A stretch of 64,000 nt of DNA from Rugosimonospora acidiphila (GTDB taxonomy: Bacteria > Actinomycetota > Actinomycetes > Mycobacteriales > Micromonosporaceae), in the NCBI RefSeq assembly GCF_039543385.1, contig NZ_BAABJQ010000030.1:46695-110694 (forward strand), given 5' to 3'. The position numbers and the translations under genes are program-made. Below, piece after piece: positions 43,061 through 51,484 of the stretch. The notes beneath the pieces were generated by a model, which worked only from the letters and a program-made list of their open reading frames with translations, was not told the origin of the DNA and made no database searches. How positions within the stretch are numbered: position 1 is the stretch's first letter; each line of letters begins with the position of its first letter.

Positions 43061-43882
43061 TTACTTGCCGGCGCCGGTACCGGCGCGCAGGGCGGCTTGC
43101 ACGTCCGCCACGATGCCGGCGTGGTCGGCCGCCGTGAGGCTGTTGGTCTGCGAGGCGATGAGCTGATCGGCCGTCGCCTTGGCCAGCGCGTTGATCTGCG
43201 CCTGGGTCAGCGTCGGCGGGTTGCTGGCGAGGTTGGCGATCGCGGTGCGGATCTCCTTGAACCGCAACGGTGCCTTGAACCGGCCACCGTCGGTGCTGCT
43301 GCCGCCGCCCTCGACGGTCTGTCCGACCGTGGCGTACCAGATATCCGCGAGTGCCTGGGCGTTGGACACGCCCTTGACGATGTCCTGACCCTGAGGATCC
43401 ATGTCCACCTCCAATGTCTGATTGACGAAGGGATCGAAGCCCGTCGCGTGCGCGCACGTGACGTGGTCGGATCGCCATGAGCAGTGGATGTGCCCGGTGT
43501 CGGTGCTGGTCTTGGTCGCCTCGCTGGCCTGCCAGGAGGTGTGCCAGCAACGGCCGTCGGCATCGGTCCAGTTGATGTACTTCAGGCACGGCAGCCGGCC
43601 CGCGCGCTTGGCGGCGATGATCCGCTGTGCCACCACGGGGCTGGTCGTCATGATGTCGATCGCCAGCACGTACGGATACGGCTGCGCCACGGGCCACGGG
43701 GTCGCGCTGTACGGGCAGTGGTCCTCGGGCGGTTTGGCCTTCAGATGCGTCGTGACGTCCCCGATGATCCCGTACACGGTGCCGTGCGCCTTGCAGGCCA
43801 GGGCGAGCGCCGCCGATGGATTCGAGGGCTTCCAGGGAGATCCGTCGGCGAGCCACTGCTGGTAGGTGGTAACCGTCGCCAT
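43061..43882 (-). CDS. Phage-like protein, candidate LAS/M15-type zinc peptidase
   Basis: 273 residues, starts MATVTTYQQWLADGSPWKPS. Residues 50-150 contain EDHCPYSATPWP, LAIDIM and GHIHCSWRSD, an H...D...HxH order like that of LAS-fold DD-peptidases. Related proteins occur in actinomycete genomes and phages, where they may be endolysin parts. The C-terminal third is a helical LTQAQINALAKATADQLIAS region that could mediate oligomerisation. AGGAGG six bases upstream fixes ATG 43882. No signal peptide. The enzymatic role is inferred from motif order only. Confidence 0.7.
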   Translation of the reverse strand: MATVTTYQQWLADGSPWKPSNPSAALALACKAHGTVYGIIGDVTTHLKAKPPEDHCPYSATPWPVAQPYPYVLAIDIMTTSPVVAQRIIAAKRAGRLPCLKYINWTDADGRCWHTSWQASEATKTSTDTGHIHCSWRSDHVTCAHATGFDPFVNQTLEVDMDPQGQDIVKGVSNAQALADIWYATVGQTVEGGGSSTDGGRFKAPLRFKEIRTAIANLASNPPTLTQAQINALAKATADQLIASQTNSLTAADHAGIVADVQAALRAGTGAGK

Positions 43883-44408
43883 TAACGCCTCCTTCCCCAC
43901 GACGGCGCGTTCGCCGTCGGGTACCGCCGGATCCACCCGCCGCGCGCGGTCGCGCCGCCGCTCGGCACGGTGTGGCCGGCGCCGTCGGGGAATCCGCAGG
44001 GCTCTCGGCCGGTCCAGGGACGCGAGGGATCACGGGGGACCGCCGCCGAGGTGAGGTAGCAACTCTGGTGATGACTGACGAGGACGCCGCCTGCGACGCC
44101 CGGCGGTGACCGGGACGGCGGCCCTCGGGGCGCGACCGGAGCCGCGCGGCAGGGCGGTGAGTGCCGCGGGCGGCACGTCCGTCGCTGCGCAACGCGCCGG
44201 CCCTGCCCTTGGTTTCTGCTGATGACCTGCCTTGATGCTGCTGGTAAAAAGCCTGCTCCGAGGCTTGGGCGGTGTCAACGGCGGTCCGCCGAAGCCGATC
44301 TTGACGGTGCGCTGGGTGTCACTGATCCGACCGGCGCGAACGCGCGATGACCGGGGCGGTCGGCCGGCCATCGGCCGGCGGTTGGCGGGCAATCCGCCGG
44401 CACCCTGC
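43883..44408. other. Non-coding stretch, possible decayed element
   Basis: About 530 bases with no open frame that has a ribosome-binding site or codon bias typical of the window. The part 44210-44330 has lower GC (a GGTAAAAAGCC run) and looks compositionally foreign. I found no terminal inverted repeats or transposase remnant that I can recognise. Confidence 0.3.
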
Positions 44409-44504
44409 CGGCGATCGGTCAGCGGATCGGAAGAGCGAGCCGGCGATCGGTCAGCGGATCGGAAGAGCGAGCCGGCGATCGGTCAGCGGATCGGAAGAGC
44501 GAGC
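44409..44504. repeat. 32-bp x 3 exact tandem repeat at 3' end of WxL-like gene
   Basis: Unit begins CGGCGATCGGTCAGCGGATC and is 32 bp long, with three identical copies at 44409, 44441 and 44473. It ends seven bases from the stop codon of the leftward 1082-residue gene; a short degenerate fourth piece reaches the stop. Confidence 0.95.
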
Positions 44505-44511
44505 CGGCAGA

Positions 44512-47500
44512 TCAGAAGACCGAGATGGTCACGACGGCCGTGTAGGTGCCAGCGATCGTCTGTGGTGGCAGCGTGACCGTCAGGGACGGGTTCCACGCCG
44601 CCGAGTTCGCGGCGTTCGCACCGGACCACCGCGCCGCCACCTGGGCGCTGCTGAGGATGGCGCCGGGCTGGGCGAAGAAGGTCCCGGTTCCGGTGGTGGT
44701 CAGCGCGGGCCCGGACGCGTACCCGACGTTGTTGTGCGGGATGGTCAGCGGGGCCGTACCCGCGCCGGTGGTGAAGTCCGTGGTGGACACGGTGGCTATC
44801 CAGTTGCCGGAGCCCGGTCCGCGGTCGTCGGTGACCGTGACGACGCCGAGTTGGCCGGTCACCGAGCCGTCCGGCACGCCGGCCGTGCCGAGGTCGGCGG
44901 TGGCCGGCACGGTGATGGACAGGCCGCCGACCGGAGTGATCACCAGCGTGACGGGCCGGGTCGCGCTCTGCCCGAATCCGTCGGTGACCCGGACGGTGAA
45001 GGTGAAGCTGCCGGCGGCGGTGGGGGTGCCGGACAGCAGGCCGGTGGACGGGACCAGGCTGAGGCCGGCCGGCAGCGATCCGGCGCTGACCGACCAGGTG
45101 AACGGCGCGGTGCCGCCGGTCACGGTCAGCTGGTACTGGTACGGCTCGTACTGCTTGCCGGCGGGTGGGTCGGGGAAGGTCAGGGTGGGCGCCGCCGCGA
45201 TGGTCAGAGTCACCGGCTGCGTGGCGGACACTGAGCTGGCGTCGGTGACCCGGACGGTGAAGGTGAAGCTGCCGGCGGCGGTGGGGGTGCCGGACAGCAG
45301 GCCGGTGGACGGGGCCAGGCTGAGGCCGGCCGGCAGCGATCCGGCGCCGACCGACCAGGTGAACGGCGCGGTACCGCCGTTGACCGTCAACTGGTCGTGG
45401 TAGGCGGCGCCGACCTCGCCCGCCGGCGGCGGCGGGAACGACAGGCTGGGCGGCTGGTTGACCATGACAGGCGCGGAGGCCGCCGAGGCGGGGCCGGTGC
45501 CCGCGGCGTTGACCGCGGCGACCCGGAACGTGTAGATGGCTCCGCCGGTCAGCCCGCCGAAGGTCTGGGTGGTGTTGGTACCGGGGAAGAGCTGTGACGG
45601 CTGCGCCACCCCGGCCAGGTACGGGGTGACCACGTACCCGGTGATCGCCGAGCCGCCGTTGGACGGCGCCGTCCAACTCAGCACGGCCGAGGCGCTGCCC
45701 GCGGTGACCGAGGTGATGGTCGGCGCCCCGGGCACCGTGTACGGGGTGACCGAGTTGGACGCCGGGCTGTTCGCGCCGGTGCCGAAGGCGTTGACCGCCG
45801 CGACCTGGAAGGTGTACGCGGCACCGGCGGTGAGCCCGGTCAGGGTACGGGTGGTGGTCGAGGCGTCGAAGGACACCGGTGGCTGGGCCACCCCGTCCCG
45901 GGTGGGAGTGACCACGTACCCGGTGATCGGGCTGCCGTTGGCGGCCGGCGCGTTCCAGCTCACCGTGGCGCTGGTGATCCCCGCGCTGGCGGTCGGCGCG
46001 GCCGGCGCCGCGGGACCCGCGGCGTAGACGTAGCTGGCGAAGCCCGCGACGCCGAGCGTGACCACGGTGACCCGCACCGTGGCGGGGGAGGACCGGCCCG
46101 GCATTGAGGAGATGGACAGGCTGCCGTCGGCGTTGACGGTGAAGCAGCCGGCCGCGGGGCCGGAGGCGCAGGGTGGCAGCACCACCGGGGTGCCGGCCTG
46201 CTGCTCGGCCGTCGTGCCGATCTCGACGGCGTTGGCGCCGGTGAGGTTCGTGCCGGTGATGGTCACCGCTATGCCGCCGGCGATCGAGCTGATGGCCGGC
46301 ACGACGGTGATGCCGGAGGGGGTGGCGGGCAGCGTGCCGGGCGTGGATGAGGAGGAGTAGCCGGGATTCGCGTCCGCCGAGGACGAGGTGACCACCGACG
46401 CGGTCTGGATGAGGGAGGGGGTCACGCCGGTACCGGTGACGATCGCGGTCACCGTGATCGGCGGCAGCGAGGTGCCGGCGCCGAACGGGCCGTTGCTGTT
46501 GACGCACGTGATGGTCTGGCCGGATGGCGCCGCGCAGACCCAGCCGGAGCCCCTGGCGGTCACCGGAACGACGCCCGCGGGCACCGTCTCGGTCACCGAG
46601 ACCGGCGAGTTCTCGTTCGCTCCCGGGCCGACCCCGGCGGTGACCACGTAGCTGACCGGATCGCCCGGCTGCGGCGCGGTGCCGTTGTAGCTGACCTGCG
46701 ACACGGTCAGGTCGGGCACCGGGGTGAAGCTGGTGGCGACGGTGTTGTCCACCTCGTGGAAGTCCGTGACGGCGCCGGTCGAGCCGACCCACCCGAACGC
46801 GAGCTGCTTGGGAATGCCGTTCGCGTTCAGCCAGCTCGACGACGGGTACAGCGTCGAGGACACCACGGGCAGCGCGCCCTGCATGGTGATGGGGCTGCCA
46901 CCCACCGGCGTGAACCGCACCCGGTACTGCCCGGCGGGCACGACCATCCCGGAGTTCGTGGTGAAGGTCGAGGCGGTGCTGTTGATGACCACCTCGACCG
47001 GGATCTGGGAGGCCGCTCGGGTCGCCGCGCGCAGCGCCAGGGCGGGCGAGGTGGTGGTAGTGGCGGTGCTGTTGAGGGCGCAGTACCCGACCGTGTTGCG
47101 GCCCGGCCCGCGGATCAGGACCTGGCCGGGTACCCGGCCGAGGGTCGCGATGTAGGCCGGGTTGGTGCAGCCGGTGCCCTGGTAGGTGGTGGTGCTGTAG
47201 TTGCCGAAGGTGTCGAACCCGATGCCCAGGTACCCGTTGGGTAGCCCGGCGGTGGTGCCGAACGCCGCCGAGTACCCCAGCGAACCACCGGTCGGGCCGA
47301 GCGAGGCCGGCGACAGTGGGCTGGCGGGGTCGACGGCGGCCAGCACGAACGCCAGCCCGTCGGCCCCCGGGCTGATGCCGCCGTACTGGTACGTGTTGAA
47401 GGTGATGTCCAGGCCCTGCGAGGTCGGCACGCTGACCGCCCCGAACACCCCGCCGGCCTTGCTCGCAGTGGCGTCGGTGAGCCGCAGCTTGCCCGAGCCC

Positions 47501-47760
47501 TGCGGGTCGGTCGAGGTGGTGCAGCTGAGCAGGGGGCCGGTGGTGGAGTTGCCGGCGGCCGACAGGCAGGCGCTGTTGGGTCGGGCCAGCGCGGCCGGCA
47601 GCACCACCGCGCCGGTGCCGTTCGCGGTGTTGTTGTGGAACGGCTGGTTGAACAGCGTCGAGCCCGCCGCCACCGCTGGACCGGACGTGGACGCCAGGCC
47701 GGCCGCGACGACAACAGCCACAGTGACCGCCGCCAGCAGGCGTGGCCGGCACCCTGCCAT
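44512..47760 (-). CDS. Large secreted lectin/FnIII/Ig protein with C-terminal WxL-like domain
   Basis: 1082 residues. Signal peptide 1-32 (AVTVAVVVAAGLASTSGPAV). About 33-270: L-type lectin-like domain (SPGADGLAFVLAA, YLGIGFDTFGNYS). About 350-450: DUF11-like (VSYNGTAPQPGDPVSYVVTA). An IPT-like segment follows, then two FnIII (SPITGYVVTP, SAITGYVVTP) and two Ig-like putative domains (GTAPFTWSVGAGSLPAGLSL). The last about 150 residues (GQLGVVTVTDDRGPGSGNWI ... YTAVVTISVF) match the whole of the 178-residue neighbour. By analogy with Firmicutes WxL proteins it should sit on the cell wall and bind carbohydrate. GGAAG before ATG 47760. Confidence 0.88.
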   Translation of the reverse strand: MAGCRPRLLAAVTVAVVVAAGLASTSGPAVAAGSTLFNQPFHNNTANGTGAVVLPAALARPNSACLSAAGNSTTGPLLSCTTSTDPQGSGKLRLTDATASKAGGVFGAVSVPTSQGLDITFNTYQYGGISPGADGLAFVLAAVDPASPLSPASLGPTGGSLGYSAAFGTTAGLPNGYLGIGFDTFGNYSTTTYQGTGCTNPAYIATLGRVPGQVLIRGPGRNTVGYCALNSTATTTTSPALALRAATRAASQIPVEVVINSTASTFTTNSGMVVPAGQYRVRFTPVGGSPITMQGALPVVSSTLYPSSSWLNANGIPKQLAFGWVGSTGAVTDFHEVDNTVATSFTPVPDLTVSQVSYNGTAPQPGDPVSYVVTAGVGPGANENSPVSVTETVPAGVVPVTARGSGWVCAAPSGQTITCVNSNGPFGAGTSLPPITVTAIVTGTGVTPSLIQTASVVTSSSADANPGYSSSSTPGTLPATPSGITVVPAISSIAGGIAVTITGTNLTGANAVEIGTTAEQQAGTPVVLPPCASGPAAGCFTVNADGSLSISSMPGRSSPATVRVTVVTLGVAGFASYVYAAGPAAPAAPTASAGITSATVSWNAPAANGSPITGYVVTPTRDGVAQPPVSFDASTTTRTLTGLTAGAAYTFQVAAVNAFGTGANSPASNSVTPYTVPGAPTITSVTAGSASAVLSWTAPSNGGSAITGYVVTPYLAGVAQPSQLFPGTNTTQTFGGLTGGAIYTFRVAAVNAAGTGPASAASAPVMVNQPPSLSFPPPPAGEVGAAYHDQLTVNGGTAPFTWSVGAGSLPAGLSLAPSTGLLSGTPTAAGSFTFTVRVTDASSVSATQPVTLTIAAAPTLTFPDPPAGKQYEPYQYQLTVTGGTAPFTWSVSAGSLPAGLSLVPSTGLLSGTPTAAGSFTFTVRVTDGFGQSATRPVTLVITPVGGLSITVPATADLGTAGVPDGSVTGQLGVVTVTDDRGPGSGNWIATVSTTDFTTGAGTAPLTIPHNNVGYASGPALTTTGTGTFFAQPGAILSSAQVAARWSGANAANSAAWNPSLTVTLPPQTIAGTYTAVVTISVF

Positions 47761-48121
47761 CGCGCTTCCACCCCGATCCGTGCGCGTTGAAACGGCCGGC
47801 GCTCGGGCCGCGCGGCTCTCGCCGCTGGTGTGATCCGTTCGAGCCGGCCGTTCGTCATCCGAATGCTTGTCGCGATCGGCCTTCGTCGGCGGTCGATCGA
47901 CGTGCAGACGATAGCGAGGCGGCGCGGGCGTGGCGTTTCAAATGGCAATTCTTCCGGAAAAATCAGACAGAGCCGTGCCGATCCATAGTGGACGCGCGGC
48001 GTGCCGGCATCGGTCCCGTTATTGGGCAAATGAGCGGTGTAAGTCCGTTTTGTTCGTTTATGCTCCGGACCGCGGGGGTGGGAGACAGCCTCGCGCTCAC
48101 ATCGAGAAATTTGGAGTCTTC
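47761..48121. promoter_or_regulatory. Divergent promoter region of the WxL-like locus
   Basis: 361 bases between the two WxL-like genes, AT-rich in 47935-48060. TTGTTC followed by TATGCT near 48047-48064 looks promoter-like but the spacing is too short to trust. No palindromic operator seen. Co-regulation of both directions is likely from position alone. Confidence 0.4.
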
Positions 48122-48658
48122 ATGAAGAAAGCTCTCGTCGGATCCGGGCTGGCCGGTCTTGCGCTGGCCGTCGGATCGGCGGTACCCGCGATGGCCGCGG
48201 ACACCGCCACCACCCTCACTGTCACGTCCGCGGGGTTGTCCATCAGCGTGCCCGGCACGGCGAACATCGGTACCGGCGGTCCCGGCACCACCATCTCCGG
48301 GCAGCTCGGCACCGTGACGGTGACGGACGCGCGCGCCCTGCTGAACGCGAGCTGGAACGCCTCGGTGATCTCGACGGACTTCACCACCGGCACCGCCAGC
48401 CCGGCCGAGACCATCCCGAACATCAACGTTCTGTACTGGTCCGGTCCGGCGACCGCCACCGCCGGCCCCGGCACCTTCACGCCCGGCCAGCCCGCCGCGG
48501 CCGACGCGGTGATCATCAACGTCCCCCGCACCGCCTTCAGCCTTACCGGCGGCACCGGCAACAACGCCGCCTCCTGGAACCCCACCCTGCAGGTCAATGT
48601 GCCGAACGGAACCGTCGGCGGCATCTACACCGGCACGGTGACCCATTCGGTGTTCTAA
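48122..48658 (+). CDS. Small secreted WxL-like domain protein
   Basis: 178 residues. Signal peptide MKKALVGSGLAGLALAVGSA ending AMA-AD. The mature part is one WxL-like domain: LSISVPGTANIGTG, GQLGTVTVTDARALLNASWN (first Trp motif), TDFTTG, NPTLQVNVPNGT and the end YTGTVTHSVF. In Firmicutes the end would read YTxTLTWTL, so the second Trp is replaced by His. It probably binds peptidoglycan or the DUF916 partner encoded next. GGAG six bases before ATG. Confidence 0.88.
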   Translation: MKKALVGSGLAGLALAVGSAVPAMAADTATTLTVTSAGLSISVPGTANIGTGGPGTTISGQLGTVTVTDARALLNASWNASVISTDFTTGTASPAETIPNINVLYWSGPATATAGPGTFTPGQPAAADAVIINVPRTAFSLTGGTGNNAASWNPTLQVNVPNGTVGGIYTGTVTHSVF

Positions 48659-48674
48659 CCGCCCCCGCCGGCTG

Positions 48675-49730
48675 GTGATTCTGGCATCCGCCGCCCTCGC
48701 GGCATTGGCGATGCCGGTGTCACCAGCTGGTGCTGGGCGGGCCGTGGCGGCGCCGACGGCGGACCCGCCGAGCCTGAGCATCAGGGTCCTGGACGTGCCG
48801 ACGGCACGGATCGACGATCCCCGCGCGCTGGCCTACATCATCGACTTCCTGAACCCCGGGGACACGATCCGCCGCCGGGTCGAGGTGAAGAACACCTCAC
48901 CACAGACGCAGCACGTCGACATGTACGCCGGCGCCGCCGCGGTGGTCAACGACACCTTCACGCCGGCCACCGCCCCGCCGGAAGAAGACCTGACCGGCTG
49001 GGTGAGCCTGGATTCGCCCAGCCTGGACCTGAAGGCCGGGGCCACCCAGAACGTCTGGGCGACCATCACGGTGCCGCGCGACGCGGTCAAGGGCGAACGC
49101 TACGGCGCCATCTGGGCGCAGATCAGCCGGCCGCCGAAGCCCGGCAGCACGGTCGGCGAGAACAACCGGGTGGGCGTGCGGATGTACCTCGACATCGGAC
49201 CGGGCGGCGAGCCGCCGACCGACTTCCGCATCGGGGACATCACCATCTCGGGCGGCCACGGCCCGTGGCCGCTGGTCACCGCGAGGGTCGACAACACCGG
49301 CGGGCGGGCCATCGACATGACGGGAAGCCTGACGCTGACCAACGACGACGGCTCCGTCAAGGCCGGTCCGTTCGAGGTCACCAACGGCGTGACGATCCTG
49401 CCCGGTCAGAGCGGACCGGTGCAGGTGCCCATCGACAAGCAACTGCCGGCCGGAGCCTGGACCGCCAAGCTCACCCTGGCCAGCGGCACCACCACGCGTA
49501 CCGCCTCGGCCACCTTCACCCTCCCGGTCGCGGGTACGCGGGCGGCCATCATGGCATCCGGCACGCCGTGGACGAAGCTCGGCGCCGCCGCGACCCTGGC
49601 GGTGCTGCTCATCGTGGCCGCGCTGCTGCTGACCCGGTACCTGCTGCGGCGGCGCGGAAATCCGGGGCAGCCGCGACACCGCAGGACCCGCCGCGCCACG
49701 GCGCCATTCGCCGCACGGGAATTCCGATGA
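48675..49730 (+). CDS. DUF916/WxLIP-type membrane-anchored partner of WxL proteins
   Basis: 351 residues. Signal-like start (LASAALAALAMPVSPAGA), then two beta domains: about 35-160 (DFLNPGDTIRRRVEVKNTSP, GWVSLDSPSLDLKAGATQNV) as in DUF916, and about 170-290 as in the following DUF3324-like domain (ITISGGHGPWPLVTARVDNT). A membrane helix LGAAATLAVLLIVAALLLT and a basic tail end the protein. In Firmicutes this protein anchors WxL proteins. GTG 48675 gives a signal peptide without basic residues; RRL is encoded just upstream, so a non-standard start (CTG or ATT) is possible. Confidence 0.85.
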   Translation: MILASAALAALAMPVSPAGAGRAVAAPTADPPSLSIRVLDVPTARIDDPRALAYIIDFLNPGDTIRRRVEVKNTSPQTQHVDMYAGAAAVVNDTFTPATAPPEEDLTGWVSLDSPSLDLKAGATQNVWATITVPRDAVKGERYGAIWAQISRPPKPGSTVGENNRVGVRMYLDIGPGGEPPTDFRIGDITISGGHGPWPLVTARVDNTGGRAIDMTGSLTLTNDDGSVKAGPFEVTNGVTILPGQSGPVQVPIDKQLPAGAWTAKLTLASGTTTRTASATFTLPVAGTRAAIMASGTPWTKLGAAATLAVLLIVAALLLTRYLLRRRGNPGQPRHRRTRRATAPFAAREFR

Positions 49731-50179
49731 CCGACCGTGCGACGCCGGGTCGCCGCACGCCGGGCCCCCGGCGTGCGGTGGCGACCACCACCGCGATGAT
49801 CGCGATCGCGGTGGCCGCGCTCGCCGCGGTCGCCGTGGTGGCGTTGCCCGCCGTCGGGCTCGGCCCCGCGCCGCGCACGGTGCGTCCGGCCGCACAGGTA
49901 CGCGCCGCGACCGCCGCGCCCGGCAGCGTCATTCTCGAGGTGACACCCGCGCCGCCGACCGCGAGCCCGAGCCACACCCCGAGCCCGAGCCGCACCGCGA
50001 CGCCGGGCCCGGCCCGGACCACGCCGCACGGGCCGTTGCCCATCACGGGGAACACCCCGGCGACCGGCATGCTGGTCGCGCTCGGCGCCCTGCTCCTGCT
50101 CGCCGGGGCAGCCGTGGCGCTCGCCGCCCGGAGCCGGTCCGGCCACGGGCCCTCGCGCCCGGCACCGCCCGGTGCCTGA
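49727..50179 (+). CDS. Small surface protein with LPITG sortase-type signal
   Basis: 150 residues. Basic start and membrane/signal segment (TTTAMIAIAVAALAAVAVVA), a Pro/Ser/Thr-rich stalk, then LPITG (residues about 104-108), a hydrophobic helix (MLVALGALLLLAGAAVAL) and ARSR. This is the layout of a sortase substrate and equals the small LPXTG protein CscD of Firmicutes csc clusters. The tail after the Arg residues is longer than usual. ATG overlaps the DUF916 stop (ATGA). No sortase gene is in the window. Confidence 0.82.
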   Translation: MTDRATPGRRTPGPRRAVATTTAMIAIAVAALAAVAVVALPAVGLGPAPRTVRPAAQVRAATAAPGSVILEVTPAPPTASPSHTPSPSRTATPGPARTTPHGPLPITGNTPATGMLVALGALLLLAGAAVALAARSRSGHGPSRPAPPGA

Positions 50180-50248
50180 TACCGCCCGGTGCCTGATACC
50201 GCCCCGTGCCTGATACCGCCCCGTGCCTGATACCGGGCGGTGTCTGAT
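50164..50248 (+). repeat. 17-bp x 5 tandem repeat spanning the LPITG gene stop
   Basis: ACCGCCCGGTGCCTGAT units at 50164, 50181, 50198, 50215 and 50232. The first contains the TGA. The first two are identical and later ones diverge stepwise. The last copy reads GGGCGGT and can pair with ACCGCCC of earlier copies, so a terminator-like fold is possible. Confidence 0.93.
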
Positions 50249-50313
50249 AGCGGGCGGAGCCGGCGTGGTGTTCTCGAGATGCCGATCGGGCCGACCGGGC
50301 CGATACTGGGCTC

Positions 50314-50652
50314 ATGCGCGTCTCGGACTTGGTCGCGATCCCGATCGGCGTGGTCCTCGGGGTGCTCGGCCGGCTGGTGCTGCCCGGCCGGCAGCGCATC
50401 GGCGTGTTCGTCACGTTCCTGATCGGGGTCGCCGCCGCGGTGGCCGGCACCTGGGTCGCCGGGCGCCTCTCGCTCGGTCGCTGGGACGTCCACTGGCACC
50501 GGCTGTCCTGGAACTGGGTCCTGCTGGCCATCCAGGTCGGCTTCGCGGCCATCGGGGTCGGGCTGGCGACCATGGTGACGCACACCGCGATCGCCGACAA
50601 CGACGACCGCCCGCGCCGGCGCACCCGGCACGGGCCGAGAACCAGCCGCTGA
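50314..50652 (+). CDS. Small membrane protein, GlsB/YeaQ/YmgE-like
   Basis: 112 residues with three hydrophobic segments (LVAIPIGVVLGVLGRLVL, GVFVTFLIGVAAAVAGTWVA, NWVLLAIQVGFAAIGVGLAT) and a basic C-terminus. The pattern is like transglycosylase-associated/GlsB stress membrane proteins, but the family match is by eye. Stands alone between the surface locus and the hydratase gene. Confidence 0.65.
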   Translation: MRVSDLVAIPIGVVLGVLGRLVLPGRQRIGVFVTFLIGVAAAVAGTWVAGRLSLGRWDVHWHRLSWNWVLLAIQVGFAAIGVGLATMVTHTAIADNDDRPRRRTRHGPRTSR

Positions 50653-50719
50653 GCCCACGGAGTACGGTGTCGGGACGCCGTGAGGTTGATCCTCCGGGAG
50701 GGCGTACCGAGGGTGGCGC

Positions 50720-51484
50720 ATGTCTGAGCATCTGCGGCTGGAGTTCGACGACCGGCTGGCCACGATCGTCATCGACCGGGGTGCCAAGCGCAACGCGCTG
50801 AGCCTGGACATGTGGCGGGCGATCCCCGGACACGTGGAGCGGGTGCGCGAGCGTGGGGCGCGGGTGCTGATCGTGCGTGGCGGCGACGACTTCTCCGCCG
50901 GGGCGGACATCAGCGAGTTCGGCACGCTGCGCAGCGGCATCGACGGGGCCCGCCGGTACGCGGAGGCGGTGCACGCGGCCGGGTGCGCGCTGACGACGCT
51001 GGAGATCCCGACGATAGCGGCGATCACCGGGGTCTGTGTCGGCGGTGGCTGCGAGATCGCGCTGGCGTGCGACATCCGGGTCGCGGCGGCCGACTCCCGG
51101 TTCGGCATCACGCCGGCCAACCTCGGCATCGTGTACCACTTCGACTCGACCCGCCGGCTGGTGGAGGCGGTGGGCCCGGCATGGGCCAAGCAGATCCTGT
51201 TCTCGGGGGACATCTTCGACGCGGCCACCGCGCTGCGCGTCGGACTGGTCAACGAGGTGCACCCGGCGGCGGAGGTGCGCGACCGCGCGGTCACGTTGGC
51301 ACGGCGGATCGCCACCCGGGCCGCGGTCAGCGTGCGGGGCGCGAAGACCATCGTGGGCCGCATCGTGGACGGCGAGCCCGGCGACGATCCCGCCGTGACC
51401 GCGCTCTACGACGAGGCGACCGCCAGCGCCGAGTACGCCGAGGGCGTGTCGGCCTTCATGTCCGGCCGGCCGCCCCGCTTCTGA
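50720..51484 (+). CDS. Enoyl-CoA hydratase/isomerase family protein
   Basis: 254 residues, crotonase fold. RGAKRNALSLDMW, GGDDFSAGADISEF (oxyanion hole), GVCVGGGCEIALACDIRVAA and FGITPANLGIVYHFDSTRRL. Where true hydratases have the acid/base Glu in FGxPExxLG, this protein has Ala, and the usual GGTQRL is FDSTRRL. A different crotonase reaction (decarboxylase, hydrolase or isomerase) is thus more likely than hydration. A 19-bp repeat array starts at its stop. Confidence 0.87.
   Translation: MSEHLRLEFDDRLATIVIDRGAKRNALSLDMWRAIPGHVERVRERGARVLIVRGGDDFSAGADISEFGTLRSGIDGARRYAEAVHAAGCALTTLEIPTIAAITGVCVGGGCEIALACDIRVAAADSRFGITPANLGIVYHFDSTRRLVEAVGPAWAKQILFSGDIFDAATALRVGLVNEVHPAAEVRDRAVTLARRIATRAAVSVRGAKTIVGRIVDGEPGDDPAVTALYDEATASAEYAEGVSAFMSGRPPRF

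Noticed and set aside
44030..44392. 120-codon leftward frame in the gap before the WxL-like gene
   Set aside because: No ribosome-binding site, no recognisable domain, and an Arg/Pro-rich composition typical of chance frames at this GC.
44409..44504. 32-bp repeats as a CRISPR-like array
   Set aside because: The units are directly adjacent with no spacers, and no cas genes are near.
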